A DNA stretch of 64,000 nucleotides from Niabella sp. (GTDB taxonomy: Bacteria; Bacteroidota; Bacteroidia; Chitinophagales; Chitinophagaceae), in NCBI RefSeq assembly GCF_030150205.1, contig NZ_JASLGT010000008.1, positions 496,001 to 560,000 of the forward strand, given 5' to 3'. Position 1 is the stretch's first letter, and the number at the start of each line of letters is the position of its first letter. The notes under the pieces were generated by a model. The model was not told where the DNA came from and did no database searches. It saw only the letters and a program-made list of their open reading frames with translations. The position numbers and the translations under genes are program-made. This document shows, piece by piece, positions 51,717 to 60,616 of the stretch.

Positions 51717-54677
51717 TTAGAGATCTACTTTTACACCCAGGATAAAACTTTTTGGCAGGCGAAGACCGTAGCCCATATCATACCCGTTGTATTCAATCAG
51801 TTCCGGATCGCGCCCTTTATAGGGGCTGATGGTTAACAGGTTGGTTCCGGTTACATACAAATACACCCGTTGTATTTTTTGCAGGCTTTGCTTTTTATGT
51901 ATTTCATAACCCAGGCTTACCGTTCTCAGCTTGAGGTATGAAGCATTTTCCATAAAGATGCTTTGATTGACCTGGTACGGATGTACATCGCTCCATTGGT
52001 TGTACAGTTCATACCTGCCGGGATCCACCTGCTTTTCCCAATAAGTAATTTCCTTCATGCGCTCCAGGGTATTTGCGTTATCCCGGTCTATAAATCCATA
52101 ATAGTTTGCCGCTACCTGGTTCATGGCATATTTTTTCAATGCAAAAACAAATTGAAAGCAGAGATCAAACTTTTTATAAACAAACTGGTTATCCAATCCA
52201 CCGGTAATACGGGGAAGATAATTTCCCGACAACACGCGGTCTTTGTCGTCAATATTGTAGTCACCGTTTATATCTGTCCATTGGGGATCTCCCGCCTTCA
52301 GCACCACACCTCTGTAGGTCATCGGCTGATGGGTTTGAGGATTTACCGGCACTTCTGCATCTGAATGATAGATGCCATTATTTTGAAGCAGCCAGAACTG
52401 ATCTATGGGCTTCCCTACCTCCAGCAGCCGGTCATTGGTAACCACCGAATTTCCTTCGGGCAATGCCTTCAGTTTATTTTTGTTCATCCCCAGGTTTAAA
52501 GCACCGCTCCATAAAAGGGAATGCGCAGTTCCGGCTTTACCATTCACGGTAACATCGATACCGGTATTGTTAACCACCATTCCGGGGCGCCATTCATATT
52601 TGTAGCCAGATTCTGCGGTTACAGGGGCCGGGAATACGACGTTTCTGTTGTCCTTGCTATACCATTCCACCTGTACATTTAATGCATTTTTCAAAACTGA
52701 AAAGTCGGTTCCTGCATTCAGCTGTGTACTATAAGCCCAGGGAATGTCGTATCCGATCCACCCATAGTTATAAGGGCGGGAGTAAACTCCGTATGAATTG
52801 TAAGACCCCAGGGTAGGATAATCGGCCCAGCCTACCTGCGGCTGATACTGGGGTCCTGCGCCGATATTCTGATCTAACCGCAGGTTCCCGATCCGGCCCC
52901 AGGAGGCAAACAGATCTAACCGGGAAAATATTCCCGACGGCAATAATGGCTGCAAATGATAGGTACCGTCAAAAGCAGATGATACAAACCACCGGCTGGC
53001 CGGCTGCATGGCCGAATATCCATCGCTGCGTACAAGAGCTCCCAGATCGAGGTTTTGCACCGGGTTAAAATCGGCCCTTCCGTAAAACGCCATTAAACGC
53101 TGTTCCAGTTTATCGGTGAACCCGGATACGTTAAATCCATTTGATTTCAGGTATTTGCCGGGATTTTTTTTATCGCCACTTACCACATTTACCTTAATAT
53201 AATCATTGGGGCCATTATACCCAATGCCATAATTATATCGCTGAATATCGCCTGTATAATTAATCCCTCCCTTTAATCGCAGTGTTTGTCCGCCGGAAAA
53301 ATTTTTCCGGTAGTTCAATGTGTTGTCAATAATCAGCCGCTGATTGAATCCAAAATAATTCGATGCATAGTTGGTACCATCAAACAGGTTGCTGTTCCAG
53401 AACAAATCCCTCCGCCCTTCATTATAGTCGAACGCAATACGGGCATCATAATTAAGATCCTTTGCCAGTTTCAGGTTTATATTCCAGTACCCCTGAATGG
53501 TAGTGGTTCCGTTTTTGTCGATCGTGTTATCATAAGCCCGTAAAAAAGCATCATAATTGGCCAGGTTGGGAGCCAGTGGTTCCCGCGTATTGGGCAAATA
53601 ACGCATCTCAGCAAAGCGGTCCACAAAACTCCTGTTTCTTTTCCGGTCTAAAACACTGGCATTTACCATGCTGGATAGTGTAAGCCATTTGGTAGGCATC
53701 ATATTGATAAAGAAGGATCCCGTATACCGGTCAAACCTTGTATCATCCGCACCGCCCGCAGAACGGGTATAATCGCCAAAAAAGCGAAAATTTGCCCTTT
53801 CAGATCCTCCGGTTAAACTGGCATTTACAGAATACTGAGGCGTATTTTTATAATACCGGTCTGACCAGTTCGATGGCCCGTAATAGCTGGCATTTGATGA
53901 GTCGCTTAAATACGCCGGCATTGAAACCAGGTTTGCCGCCGAACCATATTTCGCATAGAACGGCATCCGGAAGTCCTTTTCATATGCAGCGTTGATGGTG
54001 GTGATCCCGGGTTCCTGAACATACCCCAGGTAGCTGTTGATACTTACCTTATTTTCTCCTGCTGCGGCCGTTTTAGTGGTAATGTAAATTGCCCCGTTGG
54101 CGGCAAAGGGACCTAACAGCGCTGCATCCTTATAATCTTTTACCACCCGTACCTGATCGATATTATCCAGGTTCAGCGCCGAAAGCAAACTGGTGGCCGG
54201 ACCGGCAGGATTTACGGAATATGATTGTATATTATAAATAAAAGGGTTATCCTGTATCAGCGGAATTCCGTTTACATATACCGCAGGTTGCACTTCATAA
54301 ATATCCTTTACAGAAAGCACCGGCTTCGATATGCCGCGGAGATACATAAACTGCCGCCAGCTGCCGGGTTCACCCGTATTTTCCTGTATATAAAGACCGG
54401 CCGCCGCACCCTTCATATATTGGGGCACCGTAATGAGGGGCATCTTTTTCTGCTGCTCTATTGAAACAGCATCTCCTTTCCGGGACAATTCATAGGCTAC
54501 AGATTTTAAAAAGCCTTCGTCATTCAGCCGGATATCCTGTAACGCAGAATCACCCGCCGGAACCGTATCCCGAACCAGGTACGCCTCTGCCACATACAAT
54601 CGTACGTACGTTCCGGCACTGGCGCGATGTGCGCATATTCCCCAAAAGATCAGGGTGGCTAACAGCAATTTTCTCAT
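51717..54677 (-). CDS. SusC-like TonB-dependent transporter without the N-terminal regulatory-like domain
   Basis: A 986-residue transporter, first gene of the operon. The signal peptide (MRKLLLATLIFWGICAHRAS) is followed by about 60 residues of unassigned sequence and then a plug (PQYMKGAAAGLYIQENTG, LDNIDQVRVVKDYKDAALLG). The carboxypeptidase D regulatory-like domain usual in SusC is not visible. The barrel includes the SusC block DPQWTDINGDYNIDDKDRVL and ends LPKSFILGVKVDL. The start is ATG 54677; a TTG at 54710 only extends the frame. It is the promoter-proximal partner of the SusD at 50156. Confidence 0.9.
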   Translation of the reverse strand: MRKLLLATLIFWGICAHRASAGTYVRLYVAEAYLVRDTVPAGDSALQDIRLNDEGFLKSVAYELSRKGDAVSIEQQKKMPLITVPQYMKGAAAGLYIQENTGEPGSWRQFMYLRGISKPVLSVKDIYEVQPAVYVNGIPLIQDNPFIYNIQSYSVNPAGPATSLLSALNLDNIDQVRVVKDYKDAALLGPFAANGAIYITTKTAAAGENKVSINSYLGYVQEPGITTINAAYEKDFRMPFYAKYGSAANLVSMPAYLSDSSNASYYGPSNWSDRYYKNTPQYSVNASLTGGSERANFRFFGDYTRSAGGADDTRFDRYTGSFFINMMPTKWLTLSSMVNASVLDRKRNRSFVDRFAEMRYLPNTREPLAPNLANYDAFLRAYDNTIDKNGTTTIQGYWNINLKLAKDLNYDARIAFDYNEGRRDLFWNSNLFDGTNYASNYFGFNQRLIIDNTLNYRKNFSGGQTLRLKGGINYTGDIQRYNYGIGYNGPNDYIKVNVVSGDKKNPGKYLKSNGFNVSGFTDKLEQRLMAFYGRADFNPVQNLDLGALVRSDGYSAMQPASRWFVSSAFDGTYHLQPLLPSGIFSRLDLFASWGRIGNLRLDQNIGAGPQYQPQVGWADYPTLGSYNSYGVYSRPYNYGWIGYDIPWAYSTQLNAGTDFSVLKNALNVQVEWYSKDNRNVVFPAPVTAESGYKYEWRPGMVVNNTGIDVTVNGKAGTAHSLLWSGALNLGMNKNKLKALPEGNSVVTNDRLLEVGKPIDQFWLLQNNGIYHSDAEVPVNPQTHQPMTYRGVVLKAGDPQWTDINGDYNIDDKDRVLSGNYLPRITGGLDNQFVYKKFDLCFQFVFALKKYAMNQVAANYYGFIDRDNANTLERMKEITYWEKQVDPGRYELYNQWSDVHPYQVNQSIFMENASYLKLRTVSLGYEIHKKQSLQKIQRVYLYVTGTNLLTISPYKGRDPELIEYNGYDMGYGLRLPKSFILGVKVDL

Positions 54678-55131
54678 TCTTAAATAGATCGTTTTTGCTT
54701 TTACTAACAACCAGTATTATGGAATTATAACTTCAGAACAGGCAATGGCAATCGCGTTGTTTTAGCAATCAAATGGCTTTTTCAGCATTCTTTTTGTTCA
54801 ATTTTCTACGTGCGCAGCAATTTTCTGCCCTGTTGGGCTAAAGGTGAGAACGTTTTATCACGGATATGGGCGATAATTCCTCCAAAAAAGGGGGAAAAAC
54901 CTGTTTAGTTTTTTCCCCCATTTTTAACAACTGATTATCAAATATTTAACCTGGGGGCTATTAAAAATCAAACGGAATCTTCCTACTTTTCGCACTCAAA
55001 ATACCCTTACTTTTGTGCCCTGCCCCGGTTCAGGAAGCAATGATACCATCCAAAATGGTTGCAGATCCACAAAATGCCTGCTGCCCGGAATAAAAACGGA
55101 AGAAAATCCACTGTTTTTGAGGTACAGAACC
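54678..55131. promoter_or_regulatory. divergent control region with a strong two-way hairpin
   Basis: This gap separates the divergent susC and sensor genes and contains no gene. GGGGGAAAAA (54890-54899) pairs with TTTTTCCCCC (54910-54919). After one mismatch the stem extends through AAAAA and TTTTT arms (about 54884-54925). Each strand ends in a T run, so it could terminate transcription in both directions, about 210 bases upstream of susC. It may be an attenuator or the end of a small RNA from this region. I found no exact -7 element for susC. Confidence 0.45.
55008..55015 (+). promoter_or_regulatory. candidate -7 element of the hybrid sensor gene
   Basis: TACTTTTG matches TAnnTTTG. The transcript would begin near 55020 with a leader of about 110 bases. 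This argues against using the GTG at 55015 as the start codon. Confidence 0.45.
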
Positions 55132-58100
55132 ATGTTTTGCCATTATAAATATTATAGTTGGGTTATTATCCTGCTTTGCTGCTGCACCGTTGCGGTGGGG
55201 CAACCTGCTTCATTTACCAGTCTGAACTCCGAACAGGGGCTTTCACAAAATACGGTGCTGAGCGTTGCCCAGGACAATACAGGGTTTATCTGGCTGGGTA
55301 CCCGGCATGGGCTCAACCGGTATGATGGTTATCGGTTCCTCACTTATACCCATAACCCGGCCGACAGTACTTCCATTTCGAATAATTATATCAATGCCAT
55401 TTCCTATCAACCCGGATCGGGGCTCTGGATCGGCACTGAAAAGGGATTGAACAAATTCGACCCGCAGAAAAACCGGTTTGAGCGGATCCGGCTGGGTGTC
55501 GATTCTGCCGCTTTTTACCCCGTTGTAGATTGGATTCTTAATGATAAAGACAAGATTTGGGTGGGCTGCTTTAAGGGCCTGTACATACTTACCGACGTTC
55601 GCAACAACCGGTTTACCAGTGCCGACCGGCTGGGTATTTTAACAAAGAAGGAAAACAAGCGGGCCCGCCGGATGTTTAAAGATTCCCGCGGCTATCTCTG
55701 GCTTTGTGGTGATAACGGGCCGGGTGCCCTGCGCATCAATCTCCGGTCGGGGAACTATGAAAAAACATTATTCCTGTCCCGGGAAGAGGATCCGGGCAGT
55801 ATCAGCGACAATTTTGTAACAACCTTTTATGAGGATGCTTCCGGTGCCGTATGGGTGGGCACCCTGAATGGTCTGAACCGCTTTGACCCCGTAACGGAAC
55901 GGTTTACCCGTTTTTATTCTAACCCTGCCGATCCTGCATCCATTGCGCATAACAGCATCCGCGCACTGGAAGGTGATCCCGCCGGTAATTTGTGGGTGGG
56001 TACCCAGGACGGCATCAGCATCATGAATCCTTTTACCTACCGCTGCACCAGCTACCGTTATGATGCCCGCGATCCGAAAAGCCTGAGCCAGAATTCCATA
56101 CAATGTCTTTTCCGCGATGCAAAGGGATCGATGTGGGCTGGTACTTTTTATGGCGGCGTAAATATTTCCTACAACCCCGCCCTGAATGCATCTGCATGGC
56201 AGCAACTGTATACTTATCCTGCAATCAGCAGCAATATCATAAGCTCGATTGCCGTTGACAAAAATCAGCATATATGGGTGGGAACCGAAGGCGGTGGTTT
56301 GAATGCCATTAACAGTGCCACCGGCCAGATCCGGGTATATCAATACGAACCGCAAACAGCCGGCAGCCTGGGCTCTAACCTGATCAAGACGGTATATATT
56401 GACCGGGACCAGCATCTTTGGGTGGGCACACACGGAGACAAGCTGAACCGTTTTGATCCCCAAAGCGGCCGTTTCTTCCGCTACCTCGACGAGATCAGCG
56501 CATTGAATTACCGGCAGGCAGAGATCCCCTCAATCCTGGAAGACCGGCAGGGACTGTTTTGGGTGGGCACCAGCAGTGGGTTATACCTTTTTGACCGGCA
56601 CGATACCCAGTTACAGCCTTCATCCCATCAGCCGGCATTGCAACCACTGGCCAGCCAATACATTACTTCCCTGCAGGAAGATGCACAGCAGCAGGTATGG
56701 ATCGGCACATTGAAAGGTGTTTGGCGTTACAACCGCCAAACCGGATCGGTTACAGAGGTGCGCTTTGCCCATGCCACAGAGCCGCAAAAGATCAACTGTA
56801 TTGCTTTGGATGCAGAGGGCCAGGTATGGCTGGGCCTGTATTACGGCGGGCTGGCCGTTTATGATCCGCAACAAAACAGGATCTATACCCATCCCATTAC
56901 CCAGCATTTACCCAATAACAATGTAGTGGGCATTCTTGCAGACCGTGGGCATAATCTTTGGCTTAGCACCGGAAACGGACTGGTAAAATATACGCCTTCA
57001 AAAAATGCGATCCGTACCTACACCATTAGTGACGGACTTCCCGGCAATGAATTCAACAAAGGCGCCTGCCTGAACACATCTTCCGGCCGGCTGTTCTTTG
57101 GAGGTATGAAGGGACTTATTGTCTTTCAACCGGAACAAATCCCCACGAACACCGATTCCGCGCCCCTGGTATTTACCGGTTTGAAGGTGTTGAATAAGGC
57201 CATTTTTGCAGCAGACCAGTCGGGCATCCTGCAGGAAGATATTAACCATACTCCCCTGCTGGAACTTCCCTACCGGGATAATACATTTTCCATTGAATTT
57301 GCGCTCTTAAACTTTATAAAACCGGGAAAAAATGTGTACGCATATGAGCTACAGGAAGTACATAAGGACTGGATTTCCTCTGCCGTGCCCGTTGCCACAT
57401 TCACCAACCTTTCGCCCGGCACCTATATCCTGGCTATTAAGGGCGCCAATAATGACGGCGTGTGGAGCCCGCCCCGTTTTTTAAAAATAAAAGTACTGCC
57501 CCCGTTCTGGGCCACCTGGTGGGCCTACCTCCTGTATGCCGCCCTGGCCATCACTTTGTTTTTCTTTATTGCCCGGTTCTTTTACCTGCGCGCGCTTCTG
57601 GCAAGAGATCATACCCTGCACGAAATGAAACTGAATTTCTTTACCAATATCTCCCATGAGATCCGGACCCATCTCACCCTGATGCAGGCCCCCATTGAGC
57701 AGATGGAACAGGAAAGCCGGCAATACCCCGGGTTGATACGCCAGCTGCTGCACTTAAAAACGAATGGGCATCGCCTGTTACAACTGGTCAATGAACTGAT
57801 GGATTTCCGTAAAGCAGAAACAGCCGAAATGCAATTACATATCGGTCAGCACGACCTGATCAGTTTCCTGGCAGCGATCCACGAGTCCTTCGAAGAATTG
57901 TCGCTCAAAAAGCAGGTTCAGCTGCAATTTATACATGATCAGCCGGAACTGTTTTTGTATTTCGATGCTACCCAAATGGAAAAAGTGCTGTTTAACCTGC
58001 TCAACAATGCATTTAAATTTACTCCTCCAACGGGCCGTATCGAAATTTATGCACAGGATGGTCCGGAAACCGTGATGATCCATATTACCGACAACGGGAA

Positions 58101-59190
58101 GGGCATTGCACCGGAGTATCTTCATAAAATTTTCAACAACTACTTCCAGGTCGAAGATCAGCCCGATCAGAATACCGGCTATGGCATTGGTCTGGCGCTT
58201 TCAAAATCGATCGTTACCCTCCACGGCGGAACCCTCACAGCCATCAGTACCCTTGCAGGTAAAACAACCCCGGGATATACCCGCTTTACCATTTGCCTGC
58301 ACAAAGGACAGGTACACTTTAAAGATAAGGGCACCGGAAGCATGGCGCCATCTTACTCCGCTCCTGCGGCACCGGTTATGCCTGCTGATTTACGGACCGA
58401 TCCTGCACCATTTGAGGATGGTAATCGCCCCAACCTGGTGGTGGTGGAAGACAATGAATCGCTGCGCCATCTGATGAAAGAATCGCTTCGGGGCAGCTAC
58501 AATATAACGCTTTGTGAAAACGGGGCTGAGGGTTGGGAAATAACGACCGCCCAGATACCCGACCTGGTGATCAGCGATGTAATGATGCCGGAACTGGACG
58601 GACTGGCCCTTTGCGATCAGTTGAAAAAAGATGACCGTACCAGTCATATACCCGTGATCCTGCTAACGGCCAGGAGCGCACAAACCGATCAGATCGCGGG
58701 GTTAAGTATGGGTGCCGATGTATATCTTACCAAACCATTCAGCGTTCAGGTACTGCAACTTACGGTAAGCAACCTGCTGGCCGCCCGCGAAAAAATGCGG
58801 CAGAAATTCAGTAATGAATTCACCATCGCCCCTGCCAACACGATTATTCAATCGGCCGATAAGGACTTCATCGACCGACTGGTGCATATTATTGAAGAGC
58901 ATCTCGACAACCCGGATTTTGGAGTGGATGTGCTTTCCGTTAAAATTGCCATGAGTCAATCGGTGCTTTACAAAAAACTACGCGCGCTCACCAACATGTC
59001 TGTCAATGATTTCATTAAATCCATCCGGCTCAAAAAAGCCGCGCAGCTGTTGCAATTAAAAACGTACTCGGTCAATGAAATCAGCCTGATGGTGGGCTTC
59101 CTCGACCGGAAATATTTCAGTAAAGAGTTCAAAAAGCAATTCGGCGCCACGCCCCGGGAATATGCAAAAGAAGGGCAAACAACATCGTAG
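55132..59190 (+). CDS. hybrid two-component system sensor/regulator (HTCS)
   Basis: A 1352-residue one-protein phosphorelay, the usual regulator of SusC/D loci. Order: signal peptide, two seven-bladed-type propellers of WVGT/WIGT repeats (about 30-690), a Y_Y_Y domain (about 700-785), one membrane helix (about 795-815), histidine kinase (FFTNISHEIRTHLTLM), ATPase (LFNLLNNAFKFTP, NGKGIAPE, GYGIGLALSKSIV), receiver (VISDVMMPELDG), and an AraC helix-turn-helix ending in FSKEFKKQFGATPREYAK. The H-box has THL where PL is usual. I chose ATG 55132 for its signal peptide. It probably senses a periplasmic glycan or glycopeptide and activates the divergent operon. Confidence 0.93.
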   Translation: MFCHYKYYSWVIILLCCCTVAVGQPASFTSLNSEQGLSQNTVLSVAQDNTGFIWLGTRHGLNRYDGYRFLTYTHNPADSTSISNNYINAISYQPGSGLWIGTEKGLNKFDPQKNRFERIRLGVDSAAFYPVVDWILNDKDKIWVGCFKGLYILTDVRNNRFTSADRLGILTKKENKRARRMFKDSRGYLWLCGDNGPGALRINLRSGNYEKTLFLSREEDPGSISDNFVTTFYEDASGAVWVGTLNGLNRFDPVTERFTRFYSNPADPASIAHNSIRALEGDPAGNLWVGTQDGISIMNPFTYRCTSYRYDARDPKSLSQNSIQCLFRDAKGSMWAGTFYGGVNISYNPALNASAWQQLYTYPAISSNIISSIAVDKNQHIWVGTEGGGLNAINSATGQIRVYQYEPQTAGSLGSNLIKTVYIDRDQHLWVGTHGDKLNRFDPQSGRFFRYLDEISALNYRQAEIPSILEDRQGLFWVGTSSGLYLFDRHDTQLQPSSHQPALQPLASQYITSLQEDAQQQVWIGTLKGVWRYNRQTGSVTEVRFAHATEPQKINCIALDAEGQVWLGLYYGGLAVYDPQQNRIYTHPITQHLPNNNVVGILADRGHNLWLSTGNGLVKYTPSKNAIRTYTISDGLPGNEFNKGACLNTSSGRLFFGGMKGLIVFQPEQIPTNTDSAPLVFTGLKVLNKAIFAADQSGILQEDINHTPLLELPYRDNTFSIEFALLNFIKPGKNVYAYELQEVHKDWISSAVPVATFTNLSPGTYILAIKGANNDGVWSPPRFLKIKVLPPFWATWWAYLLYAALAITLFFFIARFFYLRALLARDHTLHEMKLNFFTNISHEIRTHLTLMQAPIEQMEQESRQYPGLIRQLLHLKTNGHRLLQLVNELMDFRKAETAEMQLHIGQHDLISFLAAIHESFEELSLKKQVQLQFIHDQPELFLYFDATQMEKVLFNLLNNAFKFTPPTGRIEIYAQDGPETVMIHITDNGKGIAPEYLHKIFNNYFQVEDQPDQNTGYGIGLALSKSIVTLHGGTLTAISTLAGKTTPGYTRFTICLHKGQVHFKDKGTGSMAPSYSAPAAPVMPADLRTDPAPFEDGNRPNLVVVEDNESLRHLMKESLRGSYNITLCENGAEGWEITTAQIPDLVISDVMMPELDGLALCDQLKKDDRTSHIPVILLTARSAQTDQIAGLSMGADVYLTKPFSVQVLQLTVSNLLAAREKMRQKFSNEFTIAPANTIIQSADKDFIDRLVHIIEEHLDNPDFGVDVLSVKIAMSQSVLYKKLRALTNMSVNDFIKSIRLKKAAQLLQLKTYSVNEISLMVGFLDRKYFSKEFKKQFGATPREYAKEGQTTS

Positions 59191-59255
59191 CGGGTCCAGG
59201 TCACCTGCATGGCATTCCTCACAAACAGCATGAACCGTTTGTGGTTCCGGTAGAA

Positions 59256-59263
59256 TATATTTG
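59256..59263 (+). promoter_or_regulatory. candidate -7 element of the atpZ-like gene
   Basis: TATATTTG matches TAnnTTTG. A TTTG lies at 59238-59241, closer than the usual spacing. The start codon is about 40 bases downstream. Confidence 0.4.
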
Positions 59264-59304
59264 CAGGTGTACCGTTTATTTTAAAACCGGCAACATTCTG
59301 TATC

Positions 59305-59520
59305 ATGAAAGAGCGATCTCCCAACCCATGGTTAAAGTACCTGGGGCTTACGGCCCAGCTGCTGGTCATGCTTGGCGTAGCCGTTTATGCCGCCATCTGG
59401 CTGGACAAAAAACTGGCGGTTTCGCCATTGTTTTTAATCCTGCTACCTTTGCTGGTTTTAGGAACTACGTTTTATCAACTTTACAAAGAAACTATTAAGA
59501 AAAAAAATGACTCAGTTTAA
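59305..59520 (+). CDS. AtpZ/AtpI-family small membrane protein
   Basis: A 71-residue protein with two transmembrane helices (LGLTAQLLVMLGVAVYAAIWL and SPLFLILLPLLVLGTTFYQLY) and a Lys-rich tail. This is the shape of AtpZ, the small protein encoded ahead of F-type ATP synthase genes and thought to help ion supply or rotor assembly. It overlaps the next gene by 14 bases. The ATP synthase genes expected downstream (atpB, atpE) are not here; a SprT gene follows instead. Confidence 0.7.
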   Translation: MKERSPNPWLKYLGLTAQLLVMLGVAVYAAIWLDKKLAVSPLFLILLPLLVLGTTFYQLYKETIKKKNDSV

Positions 59521-59926
59521 TGCAAAGGCGGCCATCAAAACCCCGGTAAGGATCATGATCATTCTGTTTGTGATCATCAGCGGCCTTTTTATATTTGGGA
59601 AAACCACCTTGCAACAGCAGCATATTGATACCACAGTGGTGCTGGCAGGAAATCTTTTGTTATTCATAATCAGCCTGCTGAACCTGGTACGTTCGGCAAA
59701 CGCCATCGATAACCCCAATCCACAGGTATTTGTGCGCACGTTTTACAGCGGGTTCGTGATTCGCTTATTCGCCTGTGCCATTGCGGCTTTTATCTATATT
59801 TATACACAGCAGGGACGTATCAATAAAGCGGCATTATTTATCTGCCTGGGGATCTATATTGTATACTCACTGATTGAAACCACTACCCTGAAGAAAATAT
59901 TCAACAGCAAAAAGAACAATGCCTAA
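59507..59926 (+). CDS. four-helix membrane protein, AtpI-like
   Basis: A 139-residue protein with four hydrophobic segments (IMIILFVIISGLFIFG, VVLAGNLLLFIISLLNLV, FVIRLFACAIAAFIYIY, AALFICLGIYIVYSLIE). The layout and its overlap with the AtpZ-like gene suggest AtpI, an ATP synthase assembly factor. Sequence identity to known AtpI is not obvious, so this rests on topology and context. It overlaps the SprT gene by eight bases. Confidence 0.6.
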   Translation: MTQFNAKAAIKTPVRIMIILFVIISGLFIFGKTTLQQQHIDTTVVLAGNLLLFIISLLNLVRSANAIDNPNPQVFVRTFYSGFVIRLFACAIAAFIYIYTQQGRINKAALFICLGIYIVYSLIETTTLKKIFNSKKNNA

Positions 59927-60542
59927 AAAACAGGTTCCAATGGGGCAGCTGGCCTCGTACCTGCCCGATGATACCTATGAGGCAGTACTGGCCTACCTGG
60001 ATCATTACAAGGTACACCTGACCATTGCCAGGAGCCGGTCATCGGTGCTGGGCGATTACCGGCACCGCCTGAATTCGGAGCACCACCGCATCAGTGTAAA
60101 CGGGAATCTGAATAAGTATGCCTTCCTCATCACCTTACTGCACGAGCTGGCCCACCTGGTTACTTTTGAACAATTTGGAAATAAAGTATCATCCCACGGC
60201 CGCGAATGGAAACAACATTACGGACAGCTGCTGGCGCAATTTCTTCAGAAAAAAGTATTCCCTGGTGATATCGCCGCGGAGCTGCAACGCTCGCTCCATA
60301 ACCCCGGTGCCTCTACCTGCGCCGAAGAAGGCCTGCAGCGGATCTTATACCGGTACGATGATCGTAAACAGCATCATTATCTTGTAGAAGAACTGCCCGA
60401 CGGCGCCTTGTTTGCGCTTCCGGACGGACGCGTTTTTAAGAAAGGGAAAAAACGGACCAAGCGGTTTGAATGTCTGGAAATGAAAACCGGAAAGCTTTAC
60501 TTATTCAGCCCGGTGTACGAGGTATATGCGCCGCAGAATTAA
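59919..60542 (+). CDS. SprT-like zinc metalloprotease domain protein
   Basis: A 207-residue protein with the SprT-family zinc site HELAH at residues 75-79 (LITLLHELAHLVTFEQFG) and the following SSHGREWKQHYGQLL, which carries the third His. The N-terminal helical part reads VHLTIARSRSSVLGDYRH, as in SprT/Spartan relatives. The C-terminal half lacks the Cys-rich zinc ribbon of E. coli SprT. The substrate is unknown; eukaryotic relatives repair DNA-protein crosslinks. It overlaps the AtpI-like gene by eight bases. Confidence 0.83.
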   Translation: MPKKQVPMGQLASYLPDDTYEAVLAYLDHYKVHLTIARSRSSVLGDYRHRLNSEHHRISVNGNLNKYAFLITLLHELAHLVTFEQFGNKVSSHGREWKQHYGQLLAQFLQKKVFPGDIAAELQRSLHNPGASTCAEEGLQRILYRYDDRKQHHYLVEELPDGALFALPDGRVFKKGKKRTKRFECLEMKTGKLYLFSPVYEVYAPQN

Positions 60543-60616
60543 GGTTCACATTAGATCCGTTTTAATGTCGAAACCTGATCTTCATTTTCAAATTCCCACA
60601 TTTTCAAATTTTCAAA

